64,000 bases of DNA from Sipunculus nudus (GCA_026874595.1 CM049321.1:11087979-11151978); one strand, 5' to 3'; positions 1 to 12,761 are shown, counted from the first letter of the stretch. A program made the numbers and translations. Notes: a model not told the origin generated them from the sequence alone.

Positions 1-1402
1 TTTGCCCAACTTTGACCATGGGACGTTTGTTTCCTGAGAGCACTGTTGATATAATTTTCATATCTTGCACACATAAGGATTTCATCTTTGTAGTTTAGAA
101 AGCTGAAAGAAATTGGCCAAATATTGTAGCTTTTATTAATGTTTATATGAGACCATGTTAGACCCAGGCTTAATCCAGCCCCTCTTCAGTCACCTGTATG
201 TTGACCTTGTTGACCTTTCATCAGATTATGCATGCTTGAGCGAAGCATACACTGGGGCAGCCAGGCAGCCAATGCCCAGCCACAGTTGATCCAGGTGTCC
301 AACCCAACTCATCTAGTAGTTGTTTTGAAAAACAACATAACAATAAACAATAAATTAATAATTTTGTATTGGTTTTTTATAACAAATTAAAGAAAAATTA
401 ATAGAAAAGGAATTTGTTAGTTGAAGAGTAACAGAAAATTAACTTGCAGTTACTGATGATGTAAGAATCTTGTATGGATGGATAGAATGCCAATGTCAAT
501 GTTATTCCAAATAAAACCATGCAGTCACCTATGGTATTTTTCAGTGAGATTTTAATAATAAAAAAATAAATCATATTATTCATTACTAATCATAAGGGAT
601 CATATAAAGGAAATTAATGATAGACAAAGATGCAGTTGATAATATTAATCTTGATTCCTACTGTGTCTAGTGTGTAGATTGATGTGAAATTAGTCCAAAG
701 TGAATATATTATATTTATTTTTTTTAATATAAATAAAAGCCATAAAACCAGGTTCTTATGATCATTATTTAAATGTGTTAATTTTGTATATTCTGGATTC
801 TCAACATCATTGTTTGGCTAAAACTGAATAAATACTAGACATGGTGCGAATGCTTTGCAAATGTATTTGAATACGAATATGAATATGTACTGCATTAACA
901 AATTTTATTGCATAAGAATGGGAATTCAGGTAAAAAATGAAAGTATTTGAATACCAGTGCAGATACTTTCAAAATGTATTCATGAATGCATTCATGAATA
1001 TATTCTATAATATTATTTCAATAATCATTTCAGTTATATTTTATTATTAAAAATCATATGATTTTCTTATTATTTTTTTTTTATAAAAATTATATTGGCA
1101 CAATATTTGTTATTAAATTTTAATAAATAGTTAAACTCTTTTATAATATGTGCTGCTTATAAGTTATATGGCCAAGTCAAAATCTGTGTGACAATAGCAC
1201 TCCTTTTGTTAATAAAATAAATGAAATCAATCCTCTTCCCTGTCTCCAAAGATACTATCAAAATCATACATAAGCTAAACACCAACAACTCATAATAAAG
1301 CTTATATTTATTACCACACAAAACAAGCATGTGCCTCTTTCCCAAATCATATTTTTTATCATATATAACAGCTGAGCGCCGTGACCCATGGGTCCCTTGT
1401 TT
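1..1402 (+). mobile_element. 3' part of a Helentron-like non-autonomous element, cut by the window edge
   Basis: Bases 1-700 match 55545-56170 in the same order, including shared phrases such as CTTGCACACATAAGGATTT and ATGATAGACAA. The copy ends at 1369-1402 with CAGCTGAGCGCC, then the self-complementary GACCCATGGGTC, then CCTTGTTT. The same tip closes the element at 54271-58457. CAGCTGAGC is the reverse complement of the GCTCAGCTG at the 5' tip of that family. The 5' half lies outside the window. No ORF is credible. The Helentron-associated (HINE) assignment is from family knowledge of subterminal inverted repeats plus a 3' hairpin. Confidence 0.7.
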
Positions 1403-1870
1403 ATAAAAATCAGGAAATAAATTTACTCACTTAACTTGAGAATTGCTGAAGACGGAGACTTTTTTCAGGGATTTAACTTTATTAAATCAAGATTCAATTG
1501 TTAACGCAAAATTAGATCTGAATTTTGCAAATTTTTTAAGTTATTAGCATAAATAAAAAATCAGTACCTTAAATATTGTCCAACTTTGGCTACGGCATGT
1601 ATTTCCCATGTAAGCACTGTTGATTAAATTTTAACAGCATCTATACATAAGGATTTAATCTTTTAAAATCTGAAATTTCAAAGAAATTTATAGAAAAGAG
1701 AAGCTTTTATTCAAGTTTTCATTCACCATGTCAAGTGTTGTTAACATCAGGCCCACCTAGTAGTACAGCCTTCACTTGTATTATGTAAACCTCTCCAGCC
1801 AGCTTGCCTTGGCTCAGCTTGGCCACTACTAGCAGGCTTCCCCTCTGCCCTGCACTCCCCCCTCCCCCCA
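1403..1870 (+). repeat. Internal unit fragment of the same Helentron-like family
   Basis: Directly after the 3' tip at 1402, the sequence resumes inside the family's repeat unit. It matches 55370-55720 (for example TTATTAGCATAAAT, then GTCCAACTTTGGC and AAGCACTGTTGATT). It has neither a 5' tip nor a 3' tip. This arrangement suggests that the upstream copy inserted into, or beside, an older copy of its own family. Confidence 0.55.
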
Positions 1871-2106
1871 GCTGTGCATAAACTAGATGAATGTTATAAT
1901 TTTCTGTATTTGATAAATTCTTATTCTAGACTGTGCTACATTTTAGATTTTGTATTGTACCACCAGGGTTACAATGATTAAAGTGCACATTTAATTGTGT
2001 CGAAAAGTGGTGTATTGCTATATGAAAGTGTGAATGTTCATCAGTTGAGTTATTCTTTACTTCAGAAGAGTAAAAATTTCACCAGGTGTGAAATTGACTA
2101 TTAATT

Positions 2107-2760
2107 AGGGCCCCTATAGTGATCACCGTGTCAGTCCGTCCATTCGTCCTTCCGTCAGTGACACTTTCTTTCGTGCTCGATAACTCAACAACAACATACT
2201 GCAGCTTTCCCAAATTAAAAGGATTGATTGGTACCTATCAGCGCTCCAGACCTATCGAATTACAGACTTGTCGCAATTCCAATATGGCCGCCACAGCCCA
2301 ATTGCTGATTTTCTTTCGCACCCGATAACTCAACAACAACATACTGCAACTTTCCCAAATTCACAGGAATGATTGGTACCTATAAGGGCTCCAGACCTAT
2401 CGAATTACAGACTTGTCGGAATTCAAATATGGCTGCCACAGCCCAAACGCTGATTTTCTTTCGGGCGCGATTACTCAACAAAAACATACTGCAGCTTTCC
2501 AAAACTCACAGGAATGATTGGCACCTATGAGGGCTCCAGACCTATCGAATTACAGACTTATTGGAATTCCAACATGGCCACCACAGCCCAATAGCTGATT
2601 TTCTTTCGCAAACAATAACTCAACAACAACCTACTTCAGCTTTCCCAATTTCACAGGAATCATTGGTGCCTATGAGGGCTCCAGACTTATTGAATTACAG
2701 ACTGGCTCAAAATCAAATATGGCTAACAGATTACATTCAGTGATTTTCTATTGCACACGT
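2107..2760 (+). repeat. 145-bp tandem array with an element-like 5' lead
   Basis: Anchors CGATAACTCAACAAC (or close variants) start at 2178, 2323, 2468 and 2613, an exact 145-bp spacing over about four copies. Each copy carries GCTCCAGACCTAT and ATATGGC blocks. The array is preceded at 2107 by GGGCCCCTATAGTGATC and a GTCCGTCC-rich stretch, like the 5' leads of the other tandem-filled elements here. A matching 3' tip was not found, so this may be a truncated element. ORFs in it merely reflect the periodicity. Confidence 0.7.
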
Positions 2761-3013
2761 TATTTCAGACATATCTTCTTTAATATCATTTGATTCAGTA
2801 GAATATATGGATAAAAGCCTGTTTCTGTTTGTCATATTTTTCAAAGTTTACTTAATTTTCCACCCATATGTAAACTAGTCCAGCACTTGCAGAAACGCCT
2901 CTGAGGACCATTGTCTGACCACACCTAGTTTAAGTGAAAAATTATAGCTGAGATAATGATGTTGTTTGTCCATCATTCCACTAACAGTGTGTATACTTTG
3001 AAAAGATGGTTTT

Positions 3014-5382
3014 ATTAGCTCAGCTGACTGTAAGTCCGGACTGGCCTGTCCGTTAACAGGGCACAAATTGGAACCACTGGACCTGGGATCTTCTTACTTG
3101 ATATCCAGGGAGGTCCATGAAAATTCTCCTTGAAAACCTGGAATTAGGTCTCTATTACCCATATTCTTCGAGTTTTGGGGCTCCGAAGTACCCCCCCAGA
3201 ATAATGGAAAATTTGATACAAAAGCTATCTGAACAACTAATGCATTGATCACCATGATTCATTGCATAGATATTGATCATGAAGTGTTTCATCACTTTCT
3301 GCAGACTGGTGGGGCTACCTGTATTTTTTTAATTTTTACGATTTTTTTTCTCTTTTTATTGAGACCTTGAAAGATGCGGTCATCTGTTAACAAGGCACAT
3401 ATCATAACAACTGGACCTAGAATCTTCTCTCTTAATATGCAGGGAGGTCCATGAAAATTCTCCTTGGAAACCTAAAATTAGGACTCTGTTTCCCATATTC
3501 TTTGAGCTATTGGGCTCAGAAGTACCCCCCAGAATAATTGAAAATTTGATACAAAAGCTCCAGTATCTGAACAACTAATGCATTTATAACCATGATTTTT
3601 TGAATGGATATTGGTCACGGAATGTTTCATCACTTTCTGCAGACTGGCGGCGCCACCTGTATTTTTTTCGATTTTTACGAATTTTTTTCTCTATTTTGGA
3701 GACCTCTTAAGATGGGGTCATCAGTTAACAGGGCACAAATCCTAAGGACTGGACCTAGAATCTTCTCTCTTGACATGCAGGGAGGCCCATGAAAAGTCTC
3801 TGTTGAAACCTAAAATTAGGACTCTGTTTCCCATATTCTTTGAGCTATTGGGCTCCGAAGTACCCCCCAGAATAATTGAAAATTTGATACAAAAGCTCCA
3901 GTATCTGAACAACTAATGCATTTATAACCATGATTTTTTGAATGGATATTGGTCACGGAAAGTTTCATCACTTTCAGCAGACTGGCGGCGCCACCTGTAT
4001 TTTTTTCGATTTTTACGAATTTTTTTCTCTATTTTGGAGACCTCTTAAGATGGGGTCATCAGTTAAGAGGGCACAAATCCTAAGGACTGGACCTAGAATC
4101 TTCTCTCTTGACATGCAGGGAGGCCCATTAAAAGTCTCTGTTGAAACCTGGAATAAGGTCTGTGTTACCCATATTCCTAGAGCTAGGGGACTCTGAAGTA
4201 CCCCCCAGAATAATGGAAAATTTGATACAAAGGCTTAAGTATCTGAACAACAATTGCATTGATCACCATGATTCTTTGCATGGATATTGATCATGGAGTG
4301 ATTCATCAGTTTTTGCAGACAGGTGGTGCCATCTGTATTTTTTTAAATTTTTTTTTTACAATTTTTTCTCTATTTTTGAGAACTTAAAAGATTCGGTCAT
4401 ATGTTAACAGGGCACAAATCGTAACCACTGGACCTAGAATCTTTTATCATGACGTTCAGGGAGACCCATGAAAAGTCTCCTTGGAAACCTAAAATTAGGT
4501 CACTGTTACCCATAACCTCTGAGCTATAGGGCTTTGAAGTACACCCAAGAACAACTAAAAATTTGATATAAAAGCTCTAGTATCTCAACAAATAGTTCAT
4601 TGATTGCCATGATTCTTTGCATGCATATGCATCATGGAGTGTTTCATCAGTTCCTGCAGGCTGGTGGTGCCACCTGGACTTCTTTGAATTTTTCACATTT
4701 TTATCTTTATTTTTGGGACCTTCAAAGATGTGATCATCTGTTAACAGGGCACAAATCATAACTATTTGACCTGGAATCTTCTTTCTTGACATCCTGGGAG
4801 GTCCATAAAAAAATCCAGGGAAACCTGAAATTTTTTAGACCTTCAAAGATATGGTCAACTGTTAATAGGGCACAAATTGTAACCATTGGTCCTAGAATCT
4901 TCAAACTTGAGATCCAGGGAGGTCTATGAAAAGTCTCCTTGGAAATGTGACTTTAGGTCTGTGTTACCCATATTTTCTGAGCCATGGGGCTTATAAGCAC
5001 CCCTCAGAATTATTGAAAAAATTATACCAAAGTAGGGCACAAATCATAACCTTTGGGCCGAGAATCTTCTAACTTGACATCCTGAGAGTTCCTCAAAAAT
5101 TCTCCCAAGAAACCTGAAATTAGGTCACAGTGACCTATATTGGGGTATTGGGGGATGTTTGGGAACCCCAGAAATAATGCAAAAAAACACACAAATTGCC
5201 AGATTCCTCATGAAAGGCTGGTTGGATTGCCATCAGATTTGTTTTGCTTATGGGTCTTGATGAACTTAAGCTAATATGCATGAACCATGATGCCACCTAC
5301 ATTATCTTAATTAGTTGTCTTTGCAAGGACATATTATCTACATGTCAGTCGGCTGAGCATCATGACCCAAGGGTCACTTGTT
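3014..5382 (+). mobile_element. Helentron-like non-autonomous element with a 338-bp satellite core
   Basis: The 5' tip at 3014 reads TTAGCTCAGCTGACT. The 3' tip at 5350-5382 reads GGCTGAGCATCATGACCCAA, then GGGTCACTTGTT. CTGAGC near the 3' end is the inverted copy of GCTCAG near the 5' end, and GACCCAAGGGTC forms the terminal hairpin. These are the same ends as the element at 54271-58457, but the core is a different satellite. There is no coding capacity, so mobility would depend on a Rep/helicase supplied elsewhere (family knowledge). Confidence 0.7.
3050..5110 (+). repeat. 338-bp satellite array, five full units plus partial ones
   Basis: The anchor GTTAACAGGGCACAAAT and variants occur at 3052, 3386, 3724, 4062, 4403 and 4740, giving spacings of 334, 338, 338, 341 and 337. 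Truncated units follow at 4861 and about 5034. Each unit carries a GAAGTACCCCCCAGAATAA block and a near-palindrome such as GGCGGCGCCACCTGT (3645 and 3984 copies). The middle units (3604-4200) are almost identical and the outer ones are diverged, as expected when homogenisation acts in the centre. The 62-84 codon ORFs here are repeat artefacts. Confidence 0.85.
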
Positions 5383-5534
5383 GTAGTGAAGGATAGGTGT
5401 GTATACATATATGTAAAGGTAAACCTGTTGATTATATCCTACAGTCTGTTGTATTTGGGTCAGATGTGAAAGCTCATTGGGATTTGCTATTAGTGAAATC
5501 AAATACCAAAATTCCAGGTTAGGTCTTTTAAAGA

Positions 5535-5945
5535 TAAAGTATTATTTAAATTTTATAATTTGACATGTGAATTGAAAATTGAATTTTTTCTGTCATACTG
5601 GCCCCAGACACTCAGTGTCAGTGACCATGGATAGGTGTTGCTAGTGTGGTGGAAATATCTGTCGCTGACAAGGAGGGTTCATGTTCAAAAACATCTTTTA
5701 TCATTTTATGATAATCAATCTTCATCCTGACATGTGACTGGAGATAATTATCAAATTTTCTTAGTCATAGAACTGGACGCAGACACTTGGTGTCAGTGAC
5801 CTGGGATAGGGTAACTTGTGTAACTAGTGTAACGTTGGATATGTATCTATCGCTGACAATTACAGGAATTCATGGAAGGGAGCTAGAGCACAGGTTCAAA
5901 ACCATTGATACAGTCATTTTATGATTATATCGATTTTCATCCTCA
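5535..5945 (+). repeat. Diverged direct duplication, about 173 bp apart
   Basis: CAGACACTCAGTGTCAGTGACC-like blocks occur at about 5607 and 5780. Each is followed by a CGCTGACAA block and a CATTTTATGAT block in the same order. GACACTCAGTGTC is itself a short palindrome. There are two copies only and no recognisable element ends. Confidence 0.5.
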
Positions 5946-8900
5946 TTCCACAGCCAGTGCCACCCACTGGTGGAAATGATATAGGACAAAAAAAATTCGG
6001 AGCTTCACAGTTGGATTGATAAATGTATATAGAAGGCAGCCACAGCCTCAACTGTGTCAGTGGACTAGATAATCGGAAGGACAGTTTGGTAAGAATATTA
6101 CATGCCGGATCATGCTGTGCAGCCTTTCAAGCTATGGAATTGAAGCAACATGTTGTGACACAACGTAATCAGCTGAACCAGGTAGGGAGAAGCAGGCCCA
6201 TGGTTGCCATGGATATGATATAAACAGCTTTGTGGATAAGCTAAATTGAGCATACATGAACTCAGGGAAAGTGGCTGATTGGTTAACGGTTACTGAGTCT
6301 CGGTGGCTGTGAGATTTCGGATGAGATTGCATTTCTGGCAGCGACCTTAAATTCCACGACTAGGTAACTTTGTACATTTTGGATGAAAAGAAATAATTTT
6401 CTAATTCATTTCAACAGCCGCATGTGTGACTGGATTTCTTGATATTTCTTACAGATCTAATACTGATGAATCCGAATATAAATGGACATATAATTTGAAA
6501 AATGTATAAAATTTGCTACTACATCCAATTGAAATGTAAAAATAGTTTGATGTCATTCTAGTTAAGACTAACATGGTGTTTATCAAAAAATAGAATCACT
6601 GACCTGTCCATTTTGTAGGTCAAATGACATAACGGAGCAAAGCTGCCAATCAGCTTTATTTCACTAATTTGAGGATTGTGGCTTGGTGCAAAAAAAGCAT
6701 TATTCCCCCTATAAACTTTGCCAATATATGTCTCTTTGCAAATAAATCTCACTCCCCAGATAGTTTCTTGCCTGGACGCTGTCCTTATCAAACTTTGACA
6801 CATTTATTAAATTCTTCCAGTTTCTTGAAACAGCTCATCGGGGCTGTCATTTTGGATGTCACAAATGGCATTTTAGAAATTATCAGTATATTGCTAGTAT
6901 AAATATAAATCCCTTGTTACATTTTTTTATTCCCTAGTCTACATTGTTTGTATGGAACTGGATGTAAAATTTTTAGAAATGTTTACCTTTTTCATATTTT
7001 GTTTTCATCTTTCTGCAGGAACTTTCGGCAAAGAAAGGTTTAATTTTCTTCCAGATAATTATATATTTTTGTTAATTATGTCTTTAAAAAACTGTTCCCG
7101 TCAGACTATTTAAACATCATTTATAGCCAACTAGGACAATGTTAACATGCAAGACAGATGATTTGTAATAAAGCACAGACAGCATGTGTGTTATTATTAC
7201 AAGTCATGAATGATGCACCATGCAGAGGTCACATGACATGCATACACAATTAAGTAATTGGATTTTGTCAGTAATCCCAGTTACTGATCCCTGGGGGTTC
7301 TGGTTCAGGACCTGGTACGTTCCCATGCCCAGAATAAGCATTATACTGATATTACCATCATCGAATGAATAGGTCACTAAGATACAATGAGCCACAGACC
7401 AGCACAAGCTAGCTGTAGATGGCAGGAGCTGACAGTCCTACTGGGACTCGTAGATTGGTGTTGTCTGGAGAGAACTGAATTCACGATCACTAGCATAACA
7501 CCACGCAAAGAATCATGCCAGGGATTTCCCCGTCTTATGCAGTACACAGTATAGCCTATAACCCTTGATCACCATTGCCTGGCTCAAGCTGCAGGTATGG
7601 TTGATTATGTCACTTGTAAGTCTCATTGATGTATTTGTGGAGTTTTCCTCAAGAGAGCAGCACCAGTGACTGAAATGCCTTCAGTCAGGCCTGGAGAATG
7701 CCTCTGTGGAAAAGTGAAAACAGCACCACCTCTCAGTTTTAAGCTGCATGAACTTCATAGTAGATTACTGGATCGATCTGAGCATATTGTATACATTAAC
7801 ATGTTCAATCTTGATGCATGGTCATTTGTTAAAATAATTAATATATTCACCTCCTGGATTAATTATGTGCCACTCTTTTATTCAGATATCCGGGCAGTAA
7901 TTTCCACAGTACTATAGATTTATTTACTTCTGTGCAAATGCCCCGTGAATACTGGCACAGATGTTAATTAAGAAAATTGCTTAGAACGTATGAATTTAAT
8001 GTAAAATGAAATGGTGTATGAAAAATAAATTTAATGACCTTAAACCCAGGGGGGGATTTAGAGGGGTTTGGCAGACCTAAAATAGACTGGGTAATAGAAT
8101 AATATAGTGTGCTTGTAATACTAAAAAGCAGATCATCTCTCATAGTTTTAAATATCTACCTCATCCTTTGCCATACAAGAGTTACAGGTATACAAATTCC
8201 ACTAGTATATAATTTCAGCAAAAATATTAAAATTTTTTTTTAGGGCAGGGGTGTTGAGCATGCGCTCCTTTAAAAAAATTCTCTTTCCACCTCTGAAACC
8301 ATTATTATTCTGTCATGCAAATTTGCCAGATATCATGAATGTACAGTGTTTTGCACAAACTGTTGATGCTTATCATTTGTGTGTGATTCTGGGTACATCA
8401 GGCTATTATTTTCTTGTTGTATTGATCCTCATTTAATGTAAATCCAGCAATATTTGTGACTGAGACTGTCAAATGTTTTGTATACCACACAACCTGTCAG
8501 TTGAAATAAAATAAATGAGTTTACAATTGGATAATAACAAGTCCCTCATGGCATCCTGGACTCGATCTGATTCTGATTAATATACTGATCGTGGAAATAT
8601 CATCCAGCCAGCAGCGAAAAGAGGCTTTAATATGTCACTTCTGGCATGTCCCAATCTCCATGTTGCTGCCATGCAATGTATCCTCTTTAATACTTGATAA
8701 ATCCAAATCATCATTATCTGGAAATTTGAAAATAATTGCCAGTTTGACTTATATTGTCCAATCAAACTTCAGCAATAACTTTTCTGTAGAAGATATTTGA
8801 AACACTTCATTGTTATGTAAGTTAGAAAAAAGGTTGATGCAGCTGATACTGCCAGTTATCAGCGTGTAATCCAAACGTAGCGCTTTTTAGCTTTTAACTT

Positions 8901-9110
8901 TATTTCCAAAAGATACTTTATATCCGTATTTCCTAGTGCCTTAACTGCATGTATGTTAAGGGAAGAGTGAGGATCTTGGAAGATCCAGAACCTTCCTGAG
9001 TTCTCATACTTCCTTGGAGAGACTGAAATTCAGTTTTGAAATTTAAACCCTGGAAAAAATTAGATTTATGGCAACTTTTAACTCTTTAACCTTTTTCATT
9101 TTTTATGTTT
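5946..9110. other. No supported gene; weak splice-like signals only
   Basis: This stretch has several short ORFs without consistent support. A strong acceptor ends at 6454 (pyrimidine tract then ACAG) and is followed by a 49-nt open segment to a GTATAA donor at 6504. Another strong acceptor ends at 7019 but is followed by only 19 nt before a poor donor. An open segment starting with ATG at 6023 runs to a good GTAAGA donor at 6089. None of these links convincingly to the others. Confidence 0.3.
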
Positions 9111-11724
9111 TTATGCCCCTGCCACAAAGTGGCCGGGGCATATAGTTTTACCCATGTCCGTCATTCCGTCCTTCCGTCATTCCGAAATCAAACAGTTGTA
9201 CGGGCTTTTTTTCGCAATGCCTGCAGATATTGGCCTAATTTTTGGTGTGTGGGCAGATATAGACCAGTTACAGATCGAGTTCGCGTTTCGTCCTGGTTGA
9301 CCTACTTTTGACCGTTTTACGGCTCCTAAACTGAGAAAATTTCATGAAAAATAGAAATATTCATGACAGATACACATGTACGGACTTTTTTTCGCAATGC
9401 CTGCAGATATTGGCCTGATTTTTGGTGTGTGAGCAGATATAGACCAGTTACAGATCGAGTTCGCGTTTCGTCCTGGTTGACCTACTTTTGACCCTTTAAC
9501 GGCTCCTGAACATAGAAAATTTCATGAAAAATATGAAATTTCATGACAAATACACATGTACGGACTTTTTTTTGCAGTGCCTGCAGATATTGGCCTGATT
9601 TTTGTCGTGTGGACAGATATAGACCAGTTACAGATCAAGTTCGCGTTTCGTCCCGGTTGACCTACTTTTGACTGTTTTAGGGCTCCTAAACTTAGAAAAT
9701 TTAATGAAAAATAGAAATATTCATGACAGATACACATGTACGGACTTTTTTTCGCAATGCCTGCAGATATTGGCCTGATTTTTGGTGTGTGGGCAAATAT
9801 AGACCAGTTACAGATCAAGTTCGCGTTTCATCCTGGTTGACCTACTTTTGACCGTTGTACAAACATAGAAAATTTCATGAAAAATAGAAATATTCATGAC
9901 AGATACACATGTACGGACTTTTTTTCGCAATGCCTGCAGATATTGGCCTGATTTTTGGTGTGTGAGCAGATATAGACCAGTTACAGATCAAGTTTGCGTT
10001 TCGTCCTGGTTGACCTACTTTTGACCCTTTAACGGCTCCTGAACATAGAAAATTTCATGAAAAATATGAAATTTCATGACAATTACACATGTACGGACTT
10101 TTTTTCGCAGTGCCTGCAGATATTGGCCTGATTTTTGGTGTGTGGACAGATATAGACCAGTTACAGATCAAGTTCGCGTTTCGTCCCGGTTGACCTACTT
10201 TGACTGTTTTAGGGCTCCTAAACTTAGAAAATTTAATGAAAAATAGAAATATTCATGACAGATACACATGTACGGACTTTTTTTCGCAATGCCTGCAGAT
10301 ATTGGCCTGATTTTTGGTGTGTGGGCAAATATAGACCAGTTACAGATCAAGTTCGCGTTTTTTTGCCCGGTTGACCTACTTTGACTGTTTTAGGGCTCCT
10401 AAACTTAGAAAATTTAATGAAAAATAGAAATATTCATGACAGATACACATGTACGGACTTTTTTTCACAATGCCTGCAGATATTGGCCTGATTTTTGGTG
10501 TGTGGGCAAATATAGACCAGTTACAGATCAAGTTCGCGTTTCGTCCCCGTTGACCTACTTTTGACCGTTGTACAAACATAGAAAATTTCATGAAAAATAG
10601 AAATATTCATGAAAGATACACATGTACAGACTTTTTTTCGCAATGCCTGCAGATATTGGCATAATTTTTGGTGTGTGGGCAGATATAGACCTGTTACAGA
10701 TCGAGTTCACGTTTCGTTCTGGTTGACCTACTTTTGACGGTTTTACGGCTCCTGAACATAGAAAATTTCATGAAAAATATGAAATATCATGACAAATACA
10801 CATGTACGGACTTTTTTTCGCAATGCCTGCAGATATTGGCCTGATTTTTGATGTGTGGCCAGGTATTGACCAGTTACAGATTGAGTTCGCATTTCTTCCT
10901 GGTTGACCTACTTTTGACTGTTTTACGGCTCCTGAACTTAGAAAATTTCATGTAAAACATAAATTTTCATGACAAATACACTTGTACAGACTTTTCTTCA
11001 CAATACCTGCAGATATTGGCCTGATTTTTGGTGTGTGGGCAGATAATGACCAGTTACAGATCAAGTTCACGTTTTGTCCCAGTTGACCTATTTTTGACAG
11101 TTTGACGGTGCTCTAACAAAGAAAATTTCATAAAAAGGTGCATATGTATGGACTTTTTTTCGCAGTGCCTGCAGATACGGGCCTGATTTTTGGTGTGTAG
11201 GCAGATAATGACCAGTTACAGATTGAGTTCTTGTTTTCTCTCAGTTGACCTACTTTTGACCATTTGACTGCTCCTGAACATAGAAAGTTTCATGAAAAAT
11301 ATAAATTTTCATAACAAATGCATATGTACTTACTTTTTTTCCTCAATGCCTGCAGATACCACCCTGATTTTTTATGTGTGGGCAGATAATGACAGTTACA
11401 GATCGAGTTCTCGTTTCATCCCGGTTGACCTACTTTTGATTGTTTTACGGCTCCTAAACATAGAAAATTTCATGAAAGACAGAAATTTTTATGGAAAATG
11501 CACATGTATGGAATTTTTTTCACAATGCCTGCATATACTGGCATGATTTTTGGTGTGTTGCTTGATAATGACCCGTTACAGATCGAGTTTGCATTTTGCC
11601 CTTGTTGACCTACTTTTGACCATACGACACCTCCTGAACTTAAAAAAATTTTCAAAATTTTACAAATGTTTCTAATTTGCCCAAGGCGGGGGCATTCGTG
11701 TTGTTCCGACACATCTAGTCTTTC
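9111..11724 (+). mobile_element. Helentron-like non-autonomous element with a 180-bp satellite core
   Basis: The 5' tip at 9113 reads ATGCCCCTGCC and folds with downstream GTGGCCGGGGC into a hairpin. It is followed by a GTCCGTC/TTCCGTC stretch. Near the 3' end, GGCGGGGGCAT (about 11685-11694) is the inverted copy of the 5' tip with one mismatch. It is followed by a GTGT...ACAC hairpin and a CATCTAGTCTTT tip. The whole interior is a satellite array. This is a different terminus family from the GCTCAGCTG elements but has the same plan. Confidence 0.7.
9190..11660 (+). repeat. 180-bp satellite array, 14 units, with higher-order structure
   Basis: CTGCAGATATTGGCC or variants occur at 9221, 9401, 9581, 9761, 9934, 10114, 10293, 10474, 10648, 10828, 11008, 11169, 11350 and 11529. 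Three variant types recur in order: the units at 9401, 9581 and 9761 reappear at 9934, 10114 and 10293-10474, a spacing of 533. The third type carries a shared deletion (TTGTACAAACATAG) that shortens it to about 173. Most units contain TGACCT-ACTTT-TGACC. The outer 3' units are the most diverged. Confidence 0.9.
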
Positions 11725-11914
11725 TTCTTTTTTTAGAAAGAAACTTTGATTTCATTTCTTTCACATTAATTATAAACTGCTCAAGTTGTTAAAAGAATAA
11801 ATGTACTCTCATTAAATATTTATGAGAATATAATATGAAACTTCCAGTTTCATGTCAAGATATGTGATTTATATGTATAACAAGTTTCTTCTTTTTTTGT
11901 GTTATTATTTAAAT

Positions 11915-12250
11915 GATAGCTGGGACCAATTCTTGATAATAAGGTGTCAGAAAATAAGACCCTGAGAAAAATGAGAATTCCCATTCTTCCCAGGAAAAAC
12001 AAGAATTCTCAGTTGGCCTAGGAAAAATGAGAATCAAGTGATAGTATGAATTGGTTCCCATTCTTCCTGGGGAAAAATGAGAATTCACTTTCTTCCTGGG
12101 GAAAAATGAGAATTCACTTTCTTCCTGAGAAAAATGAGAATTCATTTTCTTCCTGAGAAAAATGAAAATTCTTATTTTTTCCAGGAAGAATGGGAATTCC
12201 TGTTCTTCCCAGGAAGATTCTGGATCTTCCCATATTCTCATACTTCCCTT
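11915..12250 (+). repeat. Degenerate ~30-bp GAATTC/CTTCC minisatellite
   Basis: AATGAGAATTC and TTCTTCC blocks recur about every 29-35 bases, often as AAAAATGAGAATTC followed by TTCTTCCTG. The array closes with GGATCTTCCCATATTCTC. A second locus of the same type lies at 40530-40870, and a short related patch lies near 8955-9005. The 110-codon minus-strand ORF through it is repeat-derived (runs of E, F, S and K) and is not a gene. Confidence 0.7.
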
Positions 12251-12761
12251 TATTTATATACAGAGCTTAGAATCACAGAGATAAAACACTCCAGATATAA
12301 ACATATAATACATCAGAAGCAAGTATGAAGACATCGCAAAAATCTGAAGGATGATGGTAAAAACAGAAGAAAATCTTCAATATTCCATTACATTTGATGA
12401 CATTATGTTTTTGAAGACGATATTGGATTTACAAAAAAACATGCTTCATCATAATGTTTTATAATTTGGTTTGACGGGATAAGGGGACCTCTGTCTGTGC
12501 TGACCCCTGGGGCAGGAGATAAGGACAGTTATGAATTTACCTCAGCAAGTCCTCTTAGAGTCTCATTGTCAGCTGACCAGGTTTCCATTGGCTTTCAGAT
12601 TATTTACCCAAAAAAATAACCTGTAAGAAAGTTCTCCAGTTGCGGCTGCATCTTGCATGCTCTTTGTCATACAAGCAAAACGGATGAAAGGAACGGCTTT
12701 ATTCTGGATGTTAATACAATGTCAATTTTTCCGTAGATCCAATAAAATCTGCCTTCTGCAG

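Noticed and set aside
7503-7591. Exon-like segment with good acceptor (CCCCGTCTTATGCAG) and donor (CTGCAG|GTATGG)
   Set aside because: All three frames contain stops within the 50-nt exon. At best it is non-coding, with nothing else to support a transcript.
9522-10591. 98- and 71-codon minus-strand ORFs with near-identical segments
   Set aside because: Translations of the 180-bp satellite units; not genes.
11909-12241. 110-codon minus-strand ORF
   Set aside because: It runs through the GAATTC minisatellite and its residues simply repeat the DNA period.
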